This document shows positions 50,970-62,489 of a stretch of DNA of 64,000 bases, in pieces (positions within the stretch are counted from its first letter, which is position 1; the number at the start of each line of letters is the position of its first letter). A program made the translations under genes and the position numbers. Source of the DNA: Clostridiales bacterium (GTDB taxonomy: Bacteria; Bacillota; Clostridia; Oscillospirales; Feifaniaceae); NCBI GenBank assembly GCA_012719075.1, contig JAAYBB010000020.1, positions 37,722 through 101,721 on the forward strand, in the 5' to 3' direction. The notes beneath the pieces were generated by a model. That model was not told the DNA's origin and did no database searches. It saw nothing but the letters and a program-made list of their open reading frames with translations.

Positions 50970-51764
50970 TCACTTCAGCAGGACCTGCCCGCCTTCGACG
51001 GTCAGGCGGCAGGTCTCGCCGCCGTCCGCGCCGCCCAGTGCGAGCGCAAGGCCGTCCTCAACCTCGGACAGCGCATACCCCTCCGCAAGAGGCAGCGGCT
51101 CGAAATCGGCGGCCGCCTCAAAGCCGGCCTCGCCGCGCACCAGTGCGATGGGCAGGGCGGCCGGCCCGTCCGGTGCCTCAACGAGGTTGAAGGCCAAAAA
51201 GTAGAGCGCCTCGCCGTCGGCCAGCAGCCGGCTGCCGATCGAGCGGGCCGAGTAGGGCCCCGCGTTGTCCATCGTGACGATGCGCTCGGCGCCCGGCGTC
51301 CCCGCCGCATACTGTAGCGTGTAGAACAGCCGGTCCTCCGGCTCCGGGCCGTCCCGCCCGTACTCCACCAGCCGGACCTGCCCGCCGCCAAACGCCAATG
51401 CCTCGCCGGTGACGCAGGCTAGGTGGCCGCCCGGCGCCATCAGCTGCCCACCCCCGAGCGCAAAGGTCTGCGGGGCGCCGAGGATCTCGTCAAACCGCTG
51501 TGCGGCCTCCTCGAGCAGCGGCCCCTTGTCCTCGGTGGAGTAGGGGTTGCCCAGCCGCGCATCCAGCAGGCTCAGCGCCTCAAACTTGGCCGCAAGTGCG
51601 GGCGGCAGCTCGGCCGGGCCGGCTTCGGGCTGCCCGGCCGGCGGCGGGTCCGGGGGCGGTCCGTCGACCGGTGCGTCCTCCCCCCGCTTGCCGCAGGCCG
51701 ACAGCAGCAGTGCTGCCGCCAGCAGCAGGCCCATCCATCTCTTTTGTTGATTGCGCACGGCCAT
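50970..51764 (-). CDS. Lipoprotein of unknown function
   Basis: 264 residues. Signal peptide with lipobox LLLSACGKR (Cys about residue 24), then a Pro/Gly-rich linker and a beta-rich domain without recognised motifs (RLVEYGRDGPEPEDRLFYTL; ERIVTMDNAGPYSARSIGSR). ATG behind GGGGGGAG. Likely a surface lipoprotein. Confidence 0.75.
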   Translation of the reverse strand: MAVRNQQKRWMGLLLAAALLLSACGKRGEDAPVDGPPPDPPPAGQPEAGPAELPPALAAKFEALSLLDARLGNPYSTEDKGPLLEEAAQRFDEILGAPQTFALGGGQLMAPGGHLACVTGEALAFGGGQVRLVEYGRDGPEPEDRLFYTLQYAAGTPGAERIVTMDNAGPYSARSIGSRLLADGEALYFLAFNLVEAPDGPAALPIALVRGEAGFEAAADFEPLPLAEGYALSEVEDGLALALGGADGGETCRLTVEGGQVLLK

Positions 51765-52102
51765 TCTCCCCCCAAAGCGACATCGCACCCCCGTCGGCGC
51801 CCCAGGCAGGGGACGGCCGCACGGGGCGTATTTTGTATAAAGGACTGTTTCAGGTGCCGGGGAACCCAATCGCCCAGTGAGCGCCACTAAAGGGTGGCTG
51901 CCCACTTTGTAAAAGGCTGTTCCAGGGTCCAGGTGTCCAAACCGCCTGCGCACCCCCAAAAAGGGGGCGCCGCCTTTTAAAGGGCTGTTTCAGGTGGGGC
52001 ATATGCTCCGCCCGCCTGGCAATTCCACAAAAAGAATGGCTGCACAGGGCGGCTTTTAAAGGGCTGTGGGCGCCCCACCGTGGGACGCCCATTTTTAAAG
52101 GG
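51765..52102. other. Non-coding gap filled by degenerate repeats
   Basis: 338 bases between the lipoprotein and P-ATPase genes, both on the minus strand. Most of it is the repeat array described at 51831-52114. Open frames crossing it are repetitive and lack ribosome sites. Confidence 0.55.

Positions 52103-52114
<12 letters not shown>
51831..52114. repeat. Five degenerate copies of TTTTAAAGGGCTGTTTCAGG
   Basis: Copies start near 51837, 51910, 51977, 52055 and 52095. The core is T-rich then AAAGGGCTGTTTCAGGTG with changes in each copy (AAAGGACTGTTTCAGGTG; AAAAGGCTGTTCCAGG; AAAGGGCTGTGGGCG; AAAGGGCTATTTCAGGTG). GC-rich, partly palindromic spacers separate them. The last copy contains the stop codon and last residues of the P-ATPase gene, so the array may have grown from that 3' end. 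Confidence 0.7.
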
Positions 52115-54694
<2,580 letters not shown>

Positions 54695-54857
54695 AACACA
54701 TCCCCTGTTCTTTTTTTGCTCCAGGGGCTGCGCGCCCGCCGTCGGCGTACAGCCCTGGAGGATCTCGCCGGCTTTCCGGGGCGTTCGTTGCCCCTGGCGG
54801 CGCGGGTCCTTTGGCCGGGACCGAGAGGCTCTGTCCGCCCGGAAAACCTTTCCTCAT

Positions 54858-54886
54858 ATCATATCGGATGAGGGGCCCTGTCGTAA
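54858..54886 (-). promoter_or_regulatory. Candidate promoter of the P-ATPase gene
   Basis: On the minus strand TTACGA (54881-54886), 17 bases, TATGAT (54858-54863). A plausible sigma-A promoter with a leader of about 155 bases. Confidence 0.45.
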
Positions 54887-54929
54887 AGATTATCTTGTCA
54901 CTTTCGTATAAATTATTCAATATGGACAC

Positions 54930-54960
54930 AAAAGGGCGCGGGTCGGTGTTGACCCGCGCC
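54930..54960 (-). terminator. Terminator of the feo operon
   Basis: GGCGCGGGTC (54935-54944) pairs with GACCCGCGCC (54951-54960); on the minus strand CCCTTTTG follows. Confidence 0.8.
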
Positions 54961-55004
54961 GGGATTTGTGGAGCCTGTGGCTGTCAGGGGATGGATCGCT
55001 GCGG

Positions 55005-55157
55005 TCAGGGGGCCTTCGGGCCGTGGCCGCAGGCTGCGCCGCAGCTGCCGCAGTCGCCGCCGCAGCAGCCGGTTCCACGCCGACGCCACAGTCCGCGGAC
55101 AATCAGAGAGATCGCGCCAAACACCAGGGCGCCGACGATCAAAGTGGGCAGATTCAT
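55005..55157 (-). CDS. FeoB-associated Cys-rich membrane protein
   Basis: 50 residues: an N-terminal membrane helix (MNLPTLIVGALVFGAISLIV) followed by a basic segment and a Cys-rich tail CCGGDCGSCGAACGHG. This is the short FeoB-associated Cys-rich protein seen next to feoB in many Firmicutes. GGAGGTG lies 7 bases before the ATG. It may help iron handling or FeoB assembly; unproven. It ends the feo transcript. Confidence 0.85.
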   Translation of the reverse strand: MNLPTLIVGALVFGAISLIVRGLWRRRGTGCCGGDCGSCGAACGHGPKAP

Positions 55158-55195
55158 GCACAACACCTCCTGCTTGGGGGTTCGGTAAAGCGCGT

Positions 55196-57373
55196 TCAGC
55201 GGACGGCGGCCGGCACCTTCTTGGGGGTGAGGCTGCTGCTGTCGGAGCCCTTGGGTTCGGGGCGCAGGACCAGATAGGCCATGCCGCCCAGCAGCAGGAG
55301 GGCCACCGCGGTCCAGAGGTTGAAGCCGTTGCCGCCGAGGAACAAGCCGAGCTGGTAGACGATCAGCGAGACGACATAGGCCAGCGTGCACTGATAGCCG
55401 ATGGCAAAGGCGGTCCACTTCCAGTTGTTCATCTCCCGCTTGATGGCGCCCATGGCCGCAAAGCAGGGGGCGCAGAGCAGGTTGAAGAGCAGGAAGCAGT
55501 AGCCGCTGAGCATGGTGAAGTGGGCGGCGATGCCACTGAGCTCGCCAAACAGCCCGCCCTCCACGAGGTCGAGGGCGCCGCCCACGCCGTACAGCACGCC
55601 GAACACGCCCACGACCTCCTCCTTGGCGATCAGGCCCAGGATGGTGGCGACGGCGGCCTGCCAGAAGCCAAAGCCGATCGGGGTGAAAATAAAGGCAAAG
55701 GAGCTGCCGATGTTGGCGAGTACGCTGTGGTCAAGGTCCTCCACCATGCCAAAGCCGCTGCCCGTAGAGCCGAAGTTCGAGAGGAACCAGATGGCGACCG
55801 AGGCCACCAGGATGACCGAGCCCGCCCGCTTGATGAAGGACCAGGCGCGCTCCCACACGCTGTTCAGCACGGTGGCGGGATTGGGCAGGTGGTAGGCCGG
55901 CAGCTCCATGACAAAGGGGGAGGGGTCGCCGGCGAACAGCCGGGTCTTCTTGAGGATCAGGCCCGAGAGCACCACGGCGGCAATGCCGACAAAGTAGGCC
56001 GAGGGGGCCACCCACCAGGCGCGGCCGAACACGGCGCCCGCAAACAGCCCGATGATGGGCATCTTGGCGCTGCAGGGGATGAACGAGGTGGTGATGATGG
56101 TCATGCGGCGGTCCCGCTCGTTTTCAATGGTGCGGGAGGCCATGATGCCGGGCACGCTGCAGCCGGTGCCGATCAGCAGCGGGATGAAGGACTTGCCCGA
56201 GAGCCCGAACTTGCGAAAGAGCCGATCCATGATGAAGGCCACGCGGGACATGTAGCCGCAGTCCTCCAAAATCGCGAGGAAGAAGAACAGCACGATCATC
56301 TGGGGCACAAAGCCCAGCACGGCGCCGACGCCGGCGATGATGCCGTCCACCACCAGGCCCGAGAGCCAGGGCGCGACGTTCAGCCCCTCAAAAAAGGCCG
56401 CGGCGCCCGGGATGATCCACTCGCCGAACAGCACGTCGTTGGTGAAGTCGGTCACCAGCGCGCCCACCGTGCTGACCGATATGTAGTAGACCACGAACAT
56501 GACGACGGCAAACAGCGGCAGCGCCAGCCAGCGGTTGGTGACGATCTCGTCAATTTTGTCCGAGGCCGTGAACAGCGTCTGCTTCTTCTTGACGCTGGCG
56601 GCCACCAGGCGGCTGATGTAGTCGTAGCGCTCGTTGGTGATGATGCTCTCGCAGTCCTCGTCCTGCTCCTCTTCGCAGGTCACGATGGCGCTCTCGATGC
56701 GGGCCATCTGGTCGGGCGAGAGGGCCAGCGCGGCCCGCACCTTGGGGTCGCGCTCGAACAGCTTGATGGCGTACCAGCGCTCGACCGCCTTGTCCACCCG
56801 GCCCGAAATCACGTCCTCGATGTGGGCGATGGCGTGCTCGGTCGAGCCGCTGAACACCGCCGGGGCGCGGACGGGCTTTTTGTTTCCGCGCGCAAGCTCG
56901 GCGGCGCGCGCCGCCACCTCTTTGGAGCCGGTGCCCTTGACGGCCGAGGTCTCGACGATCTCGCAGCCCAGCGCCTCGCTGAGCTTGGCGATGTCGATGC
57001 GGTCGCCGCGCTTTTGCACCACGTCGATCATGTTGAGCGCGATGACGACCGGAATCCCCAGCTCGAGCAGTTGGGTGGTCAGGTAGAGGTTGCGCTCGAT
57101 GTTGGAGCCGTCCACGATGTTGATGATGGCGTCGGGCTTCTCCTGGATCAGGTAGGCCCGCGTGATGACCTCTTCAAGCGTGTAGGGGGAGAGCGAATAG
57201 ATGCCGGGCAGGTCCTGAATGACGATGTTGCGGTCGCCCTTCAGGGCGCCCTCCTTCTTCTCCACCGTGACGCCCGGCCAGTTGCCGACATACTGGTTGC
57301 TGCCGGTCAGGTCGTTGAACATGGTGGTCTTGCCGCTGTTCGGGTTTCCGGCAAGCGCAATTTTGACAGCCAT
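55196..57373 (-). CDS. feoB: Ferrous iron transporter FeoB
   Basis: 725 residues. G-protein domain at the N-terminus: G1 GNPNSGKTT (residues 9-17), then GVTVEKKEG, DLPGIYSL and NMID; a helical GDI region; and a C-terminal transmembrane core with the Gate motifs (PLLIGTGCSVPGIMASRTIE; FIPCSAKMPIIGLF; FNLLCAPCFAAMGAIKREM). FeoB imports Fe2+ in anaerobic conditions. feoA lies 200 bases upstream; a GTTTG-N6-CTAAC site at 57481-57496 sits in this gap. Confidence 0.96.
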   Translation of the reverse strand: MAVKIALAGNPNSGKTTMFNDLTGSNQYVGNWPGVTVEKKEGALKGDRNIVIQDLPGIYSLSPYTLEEVITRAYLIQEKPDAIINIVDGSNIERNLYLTTQLLELGIPVVIALNMIDVVQKRGDRIDIAKLSEALGCEIVETSAVKGTGSKEVAARAAELARGNKKPVRAPAVFSGSTEHAIAHIEDVISGRVDKAVERWYAIKLFERDPKVRAALALSPDQMARIESAIVTCEEEQDEDCESIITNERYDYISRLVAASVKKKQTLFTASDKIDEIVTNRWLALPLFAVVMFVVYYISVSTVGALVTDFTNDVLFGEWIIPGAAAFFEGLNVAPWLSGLVVDGIIAGVGAVLGFVPQMIVLFFFLAILEDCGYMSRVAFIMDRLFRKFGLSGKSFIPLLIGTGCSVPGIMASRTIENERDRRMTIITTSFIPCSAKMPIIGLFAGAVFGRAWWVAPSAYFVGIAAVVLSGLILKKTRLFAGDPSPFVMELPAYHLPNPATVLNSVWERAWSFIKRAGSVILVASVAIWFLSNFGSTGSGFGMVEDLDHSVLANIGSSFAFIFTPIGFGFWQAAVATILGLIAKEEVVGVFGVLYGVGGALDLVEGGLFGELSGIAAHFTMLSGYCFLLFNLLCAPCFAAMGAIKREMNNWKWTAFAIGYQCTLAYVVSLIVYQLGLFLGGNGFNLWTAVALLLLGGMAYLVLRPEPKGSDSSSLTPKKVPAAVR

Positions 57374-57480
57374 ACTTCCTCCGTTTCCACCGCCCCGCCC
57401 GGCCGCCTGGCGGCCTTGGGTTTAAAGCGGGTGCCGATGTCATCAAGCGCCCCATTCCCCGGCGAGGGGCGGGCTCCGTT

Positions 57481-57496
57481 GTTTGTTTTAACTAAC
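57481..57496. promoter_or_regulatory. DtxR-type operator-like site before feoB
   Basis: GTTTG-TTTTAA-CTAAC differs by one base from the GTTAG-N6-CTAAC form found before feoA and the regulator gene. It lies in the feoA-feoB gap. Confidence 0.45.
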
Positions 57497-57573
57497 TTTA
57501 GGGTGCGAAACAGGGCCTTTTTTGGCGATTTTTCAGGTGTGCGGCAACGTCTTTTCCGAGGTGTGCGCCGGTG

Positions 57574-57795
57574 CTAGCACACCTCGATCATGGCGCAGTC
57601 CTCCTTGCGCAGCGAGAGCTCGTAGCCGCGCACGTTGATCTCCACCGGATCGCCCAGCGGAGCCACCTTGCGCACATAGACGCTCGTGCCGCGGGTGATG
57701 CCCATATCCATGATCCGGCGTCGCAGCGCCCCCTCGCCGTGCAGTTTGACGACGGTGGCGCTCTGCCCCGGTTTGACTTCACGCAGTGTTCTCAT
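57574..57795 (-). CDS. feoA: FeoA family protein
   Basis: 73 residues: REVKPGQSATVVKLHGEGAL...RRIMDMGITRG and INVRGYELSLRKEDCAMI, the SH3-like FeoA fold. FeoA is a small cytoplasmic partner of FeoB. The start MRTLREV follows AAAGGA; longer upstream codons are not needed. Confidence 0.93.
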   Translation of the reverse strand: MRTLREVKPGQSATVVKLHGEGALRRRIMDMGITRGTSVYVRKVAPLGDPVEINVRGYELSLRKEDCAMIEVC

Positions 57796-57856
57796 GGGTG
57801 GCGGTTCCTTTCTGCAGCAGGCCCCGGACAGGCCGGCGCCCGCAAAAATCAAGTTG

Positions 57857-57872
57857 GTTAGCTCTTGCTAAC
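57857..57872. promoter_or_regulatory. DtxR-type operator downstream of feoA start site
   Basis: GTTAG-CTCTTG-CTAAC; arms extend to GTTAGC/GCTAAC. It lies just downstream of the expected feoA transcription start, a position where a metal-loaded repressor would block. Confidence 0.7.
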
Positions 57873-57885
57873 TTCCAGCAAGCTC

Positions 57886-57914
57886 ATTGTACCATTTGGC
57901 GGGACATCTGTCAA
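57886..57914 (-). promoter_or_regulatory. Sigma-A promoter of feoA
   Basis: On the minus strand TTGACA (57909-57914), exactly 17 bases, TACAAT (57886-57891) with TGG before the -10. Confidence 0.88.
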
Positions 57915-57928
57915 TAGTTGAGGCTAAC
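57913..57928. promoter_or_regulatory. Second, weaker operator at the feoA -35
   Basis: AATAG-TTGAGG-CTAAC keeps one full arm and the same 16-base frame, and overlaps the first bases of the feoA -35 element. Confidence 0.4.
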
Positions 57929-58116
57929 TTTTGCGGCTCAATCCCGCGACTGTGCGCGGGTCAGGTGCAATACCGGCGGTGAATGTGTATACGCACAGGC
58001 TCAGTCACATGGCCGTGCCAGGGCAGAAGCCATCCGCCGGGCAAAGACGGCCCGGCGGGCGAGATCCCGCCCCACAGTTGAAACGGCGCGCTGGGCCGCG
58101 AATCTGCGGGCGTTGC

Positions 58117-58145
58117 TTGCATCCGCCGCGCAGATGTGCTATGCT
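58117..58145 (+). promoter_or_regulatory. Promoter of the DtxR-type regulator gene
   Basis: TTGCAT at 58117-58122, 17 bases, TATGCT at 58140-58145 with an extended TGC motif. The operator begins 4 bases later. Confidence 0.6.
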
Positions 58146-58148
58146 GCA

Positions 58149-58164
58149 GTTAGGATTCTCTAAC
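58149..58164. promoter_or_regulatory. DtxR-type operator at the regulator's own start
   Basis: GTTAG-GATTCT-CTAAC, with the same arms and spacing as the feoA site, covers the expected transcription start. This suggests autoregulation. Confidence 0.7.
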
Positions 58165-58276
58165 AAGCGGCGGCGCCATGCCGCCGCGTGCCGCCGCCGG
58201 GGCACCGAACGCGGGCCGCCCCGGCCGCCGGCGGACCGCCCGTCTTTGGCCGGTCCGCCCAAGGGGAGGATTGCCA

Positions 58277-58651
58277 ATGAAGATTCAGGAGTCGGCCGAA
58301 AACTATCTGGAGTGCATCCTCATGCTGCAGCAGCAACAGGGACAGGTGCGCTCGATCGACATTGTCAACCGTATGGGCTTTTCCAAGCCCAGCATCAGCA
58401 TCGCCATGAAGCAGCTGCGCGAGGGCAACTACATCGACATGGATGAGAACAACCTGATCACGCTGACCGAGGCCGGCCGCGAGATTGCCGAGCGCATCTT
58501 TGAGCGGCACCAGACCCTGGCCAACATGCTCATCCGCCTCGGCGTCGGCGAGGAGACCGCCTTTGAGGACGCCTGCAAGCTGGAGCACGACCTCAGCGAA
58601 GAGAGCTTTATGGCCATCAAAAACCTGTACCTCAAGCACATTGCCGACTAG
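58277..58651 (+). CDS. DtxR-family metal-dependent repressor (IdeR/MntR-like)
   Basis: 124 residues. N-terminal winged helix: QESAENYLECILMLQQQQ...VRSIDIVNRMGFSKPSISI, then a dimerisation/metal domain with DACKLEHDLSEESF, which carries the Cys-x-x-Glu-His metal ligands. There is no C-terminal SH3 domain. GGGGAGGA lies 6 bases before the ATG. Divergent from feoAB with shared operators, so iron is the likely co-repressor; manganese cannot be excluded. Confidence 0.9.
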   Translation: MKIQESAENYLECILMLQQQQGQVRSIDIVNRMGFSKPSISIAMKQLREGNYIDMDENNLITLTEAGREIAERIFERHQTLANMLIRLGVGEETAFEDACKLEHDLSEESFMAIKNLYLKHIAD

Positions 58652-59093
58652 GCCGTAAAGGGCGGTCGGGGGCGCCGGACAGCAGTTGCCCGCGCCCGGC
58701 AAAGACAAAGGCCGGCGGCGTGGGCCTGTTGAAAAAAGAGTCCCCGCAGATGGGGACAGCGCCTGCAACAAGTGCCATGAGAGACACAACGTGCGCGGGA
58801 TGGAGCCGTCTGACCGGTGTGGACGGGCCTATGCCGCCCCGCCGCCCCCTGCAATGGACGGCAGGCAGGCTCTGTCCGCCGGCAGAAAGACGCCTTTCCG
58901 GCAAATGCAACAGCCGGCCCCTGAGGAACGGGGGCCGGCTTATTTGCGCATCAGGGGGACCCTTCAAGGAACTGAATGCTGCTAAGCGGGCAGCGGCCTA
59001 TACCGCAACGCCATGCGCACCTGGCCGTTTAAAAGGCGGCATGCTCTGTAAGCCTGAAGCGGCATCCCCCATGCCGGTACGCACCCGGGCCCT
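58652..59093. other. Intergenic region between regulator and aconitase
   Basis: About 440 bases with one terminator (58912-58943). Open frames here have no ribosome site or family match. Confidence 0.5.
58912..58943 (+). terminator. Terminator downstream of the regulator gene
   Basis: AGCCGGCCCC (58912-58921) pairs with GGGGCCGGCT (58931-58940) followed by TATTTG. Confidence 0.65.
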
Positions 59094-61337
59094 TTACAAG
59101 AGCTGCGCCGGCACGGCTTTAAAATGGTTGATGAGCCCGCCGGCCAGCAGGATGTCGCGCTCCTCGGCGGTCAGGGGGCCAAGCTCCAGCGCCAGCGGCG
59201 CGGGCGCTCTGCCCTCGCGCAGCCACAGCGCCTCCAGCCGCGCATCGCCGCGCGCAAGGCCGGCGCGCAGCCCCCGGATCAGCAGCAGGTCGCCCTGCGC
59301 AACATCGGACACCGAGGGGACCAGCAGCGGCAGCAGGCCCCAGTTGATGAGGTTGGAGCGGTAGCGCTTGGTGGCGTACTGCTCGGCGAGGTTGGCCAGC
59401 CCGCCCAGCACCCGCTGGCAGGAGGCGGCCTGCTCGCGCGCCGAGCCGTCGCCGGGGCAGCGGGCTGCGACGGCGCTGCCGATCAGCGTGTTGCCCAGCG
59501 TCAGGCCCTCGGCCTGCGCCTGCGCCTCCCGCAGCAGCGCGGGGACCTCGCCGGCCAGCAGGCGCTCGGCCTGTGCCAGCACGGCCCTGGCTCTCGCGAC
59601 GTAGCCGGGGTCCTTGCGCGAGAGCGTGAACTCGGCCAGCTTCTGGGGGTTGGAGCGGTAGGAGGAGGTCTCGCCCGAGGGGATGAGCTCGTCGGTCGTG
59701 GTGACCGGGTCGGTGATGACCGAGACCACCGACAGCAGCAGGTGGTCGCGCAGCGGCGGCAACTCCGGCCAGTCGGTGATGCCGGGGCCCATGCGCAGCG
59801 CGACCTGCGGCCGCGGATGGCCAAAGCCCTCGTAGACGCGGCTGCGGTAGGCGCGGTCGTCAAAGCGGTAGGGGGCGGTGCCGGCCGGTGCCTCGCCGGC
59901 CGGCGTCAGCAGGCCGCCGTTGGCGGCGGTTGCGGCGATGGAGCGGGCGTCCATCAGCGCCACGGCCGCCGCCTGCCCGTCGGCCGGGCGGGCCCCCTCG
60001 CGGAAGGGGAAGTTGCGGGTGGTGTGGCGCAGGCTCAGCCCGCCGTTGGCCGGCACGTCCCCGGCCCCAAAGCAGGGGCCGCAGAAGGCGGTCTTGAACA
60101 GTGCGCCGGCGGCCGAGAGCTGCGCGTGGGCGCCGCTCTCGATCAGCGCCATGCCGATCGGCTGGCTGGCCGGGTAGAGCGAGAGCGAGAAGAAGCCGCT
60201 GCCGACCGAGCGGCCGCGCAACTGCGCGGCCGCGGCGCAGAGGTTCTCATAGGAGCCGCCGGCGCAGCCGGCGATGATGCCCTGGTCGGCGATCAGGCGG
60301 CCCTCCCGGAGCTTGTCGGTCAGGTTGAGGCGCAGCGTGCCGTCGGAGTCGGCCTCCACGCGCCGCTCGGCCTCGCGCAGAAGGTCGTAGGGGTTTTCGC
60401 AGAGCGCCCGCAGCGGATAGACGTTGGAGGGGTGGCAGGGCAGCGCGATCATGGGCTCGACCTTGGAGAGGTCGAGCAGGATGGCGCCGTCGTAGACAGC
60501 CCCCTCGTCGGGGGCGAGCGCACGGTAGTCCTGCGCGCGCCCGTGGGCGGCCAGGTAGGCCTCAATCACGCCGTCGGTCTGCCAGATCGAGCTCAGGCAG
60601 GCGGTCTCGGTGGTCATCACGTCGATGCCGCAGCGAAAGTCGGCCGAGAGGTTCTTCAGGCCGGGGCCCAGGAACTCCAGCACCTTGTTCTTGACAAAGC
60701 CGCTGGCGAAGACCGCCCCGATCAGGGCCAGCGCCACGTCCTGCGGGCCGACGCCGGGCGGCGGCGAACCCTCGAGCCAGACCGCCACCACCGGCGGCGG
60801 CGCAATGTCATATTTACGCCCGAGCAGCTGCTTGACCAGCTCGGGGCCGCCCTCGCCGATGCCCATCGTGCCCAGCGCGCCATAGCGGGTGTGGCTGTCG
60901 GACCCGAGGATCATGCGGCCGCAGCCGGCCCGGGTCTCGCGCATGTACTGGTGCATGACGGCCAGGTGGGCCGGCACATAGATGCCGCCGTAGCGCTGCG
61001 CCGCCGAGAGGCCGAAGACGTGGTCGTCCTCGTTGATGGTGCCCCCCACCGCGCAGAGGCTGTTGTGACAGTTGGTCAGCACGTAGGGCACCGGAAAGGC
61101 CGACAGGCCGCTGGCCCGCGCCGACTGGATGATGCCGACATAGGTGATGTCGTGCGAGGTCAGCAGGTCAAAGGAGAGGTGCAGCAGCCCGTCCCCGCCG
61201 CCCGCGTCGTGGGCCGCGAGGATTTTCTGCGCAATGCTGCGCGGCTCCCCCTCGCCGGCGGGCGGACGGGGGGCCTCGGCCTCCCGGCAGAGGGCGCCCT
61301 GTCGATAGACGGTCCGTTCGTCGAGGATGGTCAGCAT
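59094..61337 (-). CDS. Aconitase-family hydratase
   Basis: 747 residues. Aconitase features: [40 protein letters not shown], Fe-S cysteine motif [20 protein letters not shown] and the C-terminal swivel with [14 protein letters not shown]. The order and length fit the clostridial hydratase group of the aconitase family; citrate/isocitrate interconversion is likely but a related hydroxy acid is possible. GAGG lies 8 bases before the ATG; longer upstream codons belong to a shadow frame. Confidence 0.88.
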   Translation of the reverse strand: MLTILDERTVYRQGALCREAEAPRPPAGEGEPRSIAQKILAAHDAGGGDGLLHLSFDLLTSHDITYVGIIQSARASGLSAFPVPYVLTNCHNSLCAVGGTINEDDHVFGLSAAQRYGGIYVPAHLAVMHQYMRETRAGCGRMILGSDSHTRYGALGTMGIGEGGPELVKQLLGRKYDIAPPPVVAVWLEGSPPPGVGPQDVALALIGAVFASGFVKNKVLEFLGPGLKNLSADFRCGIDVMTTETACLSSIWQTDGVIEAYLAAHGRAQDYRALAPDEGAVYDGAILLDLSKVEPMIALPCHPSNVYPLRALCENPYDLLREAERRVEADSDGTLRLNLTDKLREGRLIADQGIIAGCAGGSYENLCAAAAQLRGRSVGSGFFSLSLYPASQPIGMALIESGAHAQLSAAGALFKTAFCGPCFGAGDVPANGGLSLRHTTRNFPFREGARPADGQAAAVALMDARSIAATAANGGLLTPAGEAPAGTAPYRFDDRAYRSRVYEGFGHPRPQVALRMGPGITDWPELPPLRDHLLLSVVSVITDPVTTTDELIPSGETSSYRSNPQKLAEFTLSRKDPGYVARARAVLAQAERLLAGEVPALLREAQAQAEGLTLGNTLIGSAVAARCPGDGSAREQAASCQRVLGGLANLAEQYATKRYRSNLINWGLLPLLVPSVSDVAQGDLLLIRGLRAGLARGDARLEALWLREGRAPAPLALELGPLTAEERDILLAGGLINHFKAVPAQLL

Positions 61338-61588
61338 CTCACATCGCCTCGGTTTCCATAATATGACATGTCTGGCGCGGGCTTTATAGGACATCAATGT
61401 CAGGAATTGAAGGAGGTCAGATGGCACTGTGGCGGCGAAAAGACCCAAGGAATCCCGGCCGCAAAGGCTGTCCGCAACCGCCTTCGCCATTTTGCAAAAA
61501 GGGGTATGCGCCAAAAGGCCTGCAAAAACAGAGGGGACTTGTCCGGCGCAAAGGCGGCACATCCCTCCATCATTTTAGGTTGTATTAA

Positions 61589-61622
61589 GAAAAAAACCCG
61601 CAGATACGGCTGCGGGTTTTTT
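61589..61622. terminator. Bidirectional terminator after tRNA-Ala
   Basis: AAAAAACCCGCAG pairs with CTGCGGGTTTTTT, with A and T tracts at both ends. Confidence 0.88.
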
Positions 61623-61625
61623 CTG

Positions 61626-61701
61626 TGGTGGACCCAAGGGGGATCGAACCCCTGACCTCTGCGTTGCGAACGCAGCGCTCTCCCAGCTGAGCCATGGGCC
61701 C
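61626..61701 (-). tRNA. tRNA-Ala (anticodon CGC)
   Basis: The minus strand folds as a complete 76-base tRNA: acceptor GGGCCCA with TGGGTCC and encoded ACCA end, D arm with GCTC...GAGC, anticodon stem CTGCG/CGCAG around loop TTCGCAA (anticodon CGC), and T arm AGGGG-TTCGATC-CCCCT. It reads GCG codons, common in this GC-rich genome. Confidence 0.95.
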
Positions 61702-61737
61702 ACGGTCTCTGGTGCCGCATGCCGGCGACACCTACCT

Positions 61738-61766
61738 ATTATACTGTGCGGCGGCGGGCTTGTCAA
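61738..61766 (-). promoter_or_regulatory. Perfect consensus promoter of tRNA-Ala
   Basis: On the minus strand TTGACA (61761-61766), 17 bases, TATAAT (61738-61743): both hexamers match the sigma-A consensus without error. Confidence 0.93.
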
Positions 61767-61928
61767 GCGTGGCGCCCGCGTCTGCGAGCCCAAATTGTGC
61801 GGCCGCGCAAAAGGGCAGGCGGGCCTTTTGGGTTGCATGAAAAGGGTCGATTTCTTGTAATGTTTGTGATATTGTAACAGGCAAAAGCAAGCGGTCGATT
61901 AAGCCGCGAAGGGGAGGAACCCGACCTC

Positions 61929-62489
61929 ATGACAGGGTTGAACGTATTGCTGCAGGCCGTGGTCGCGGCCGCGATCCCGGTGCTGACCACCGTTTTGATC
62001 TCCCTGATCCGGGCCAAGGTCTCGCAGGTGGCCGCCCGGACCGAAAACGAGCGGGTGGGCACCTACCTTGCGCAGGTGGTCCACGCGGTGGGCACCGCCG
62101 TGCCGGCCATCAACCAGACCTATGTCGACGCGCTGAAGCAGCGCGGCTCCTTCAGCGGCGCCGAACAGGCGGCTGCGCTCGAGAAGGCGATACAGACGGC
62201 CAAGGCCGCGCTCTCCGCGTCGACCGTCGATTTTATTAAACAGAACTACGGGGACGTCAACGCCTACCTCGCCCCCAAGATCGAGGCCGAGGTGCGGGCG
62301 CAGAAGCAGGGCCCTTCGGCCACCCCTGCGCAGCCGCCGGCGGCGGTGCCCGCGGCCGCCGCGACGGCGGCACAAGGTTCAGCCCCCGTGGGGGTCGGCG
62401 TCTGCCCCTGCCTGCCCTGCTGCCGCCGCTGTCCCCATGCCGGGCGAGCGACGGCCGAGGCCGAAAATCCCGGCGAAATCGGCCCGTGA
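61929..62489 (+). CDS. Phage-holin LLH-like protein
   Basis: 186 residues. N-terminal membrane helix (VLLQAVVAAAIPVLTTVLISLI), then an amphipathic helical region (VGTYLAQVVHAVGTAVPAIN...YVDALKQRGSF) characteristic of the LLH holin family, a Pro/Ala linker and an unusual Cys-rich tail (VCPCLPCCRRCPHAG). Such proteins form pores for endolysin release in phages. No lysin or other phage gene is nearby, so it may be a domesticated remnant. GGGGAGGA precedes the ATG. Confidence 0.72.
   Translation: MTGLNVLLQAVVAAAIPVLTTVLISLIRAKVSQVAARTENERVGTYLAQVVHAVGTAVPAINQTYVDALKQRGSFSGAEQAAALEKAIQTAKAALSASTVDFIKQNYGDVNAYLAPKIEAEVRAQKQGPSATPAQPPAAVPAAAATAAQGSAPVGVGVCPCLPCCRRCPHAGRATAEAENPGEIGP

Larger units (their letters stand above)
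54695..55004. other. Gap upstream of the P-ATPase gene
   Basis: 310 bases containing the P-ATPase promoter candidate, a terminator of the feo operon (54930-54960) and GC-rich leader sequence. No gene seen. Confidence 0.5.
57796..58276. other. Divergent control region between feoA and the DtxR-type gene
   Basis: About 480 bases with two promoters (57886-57914 minus, 58117-58145 plus) and three operator-like sites (57857-57872, 57913-57928, 58149-58164). Nothing else was identified. Confidence 0.6.
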
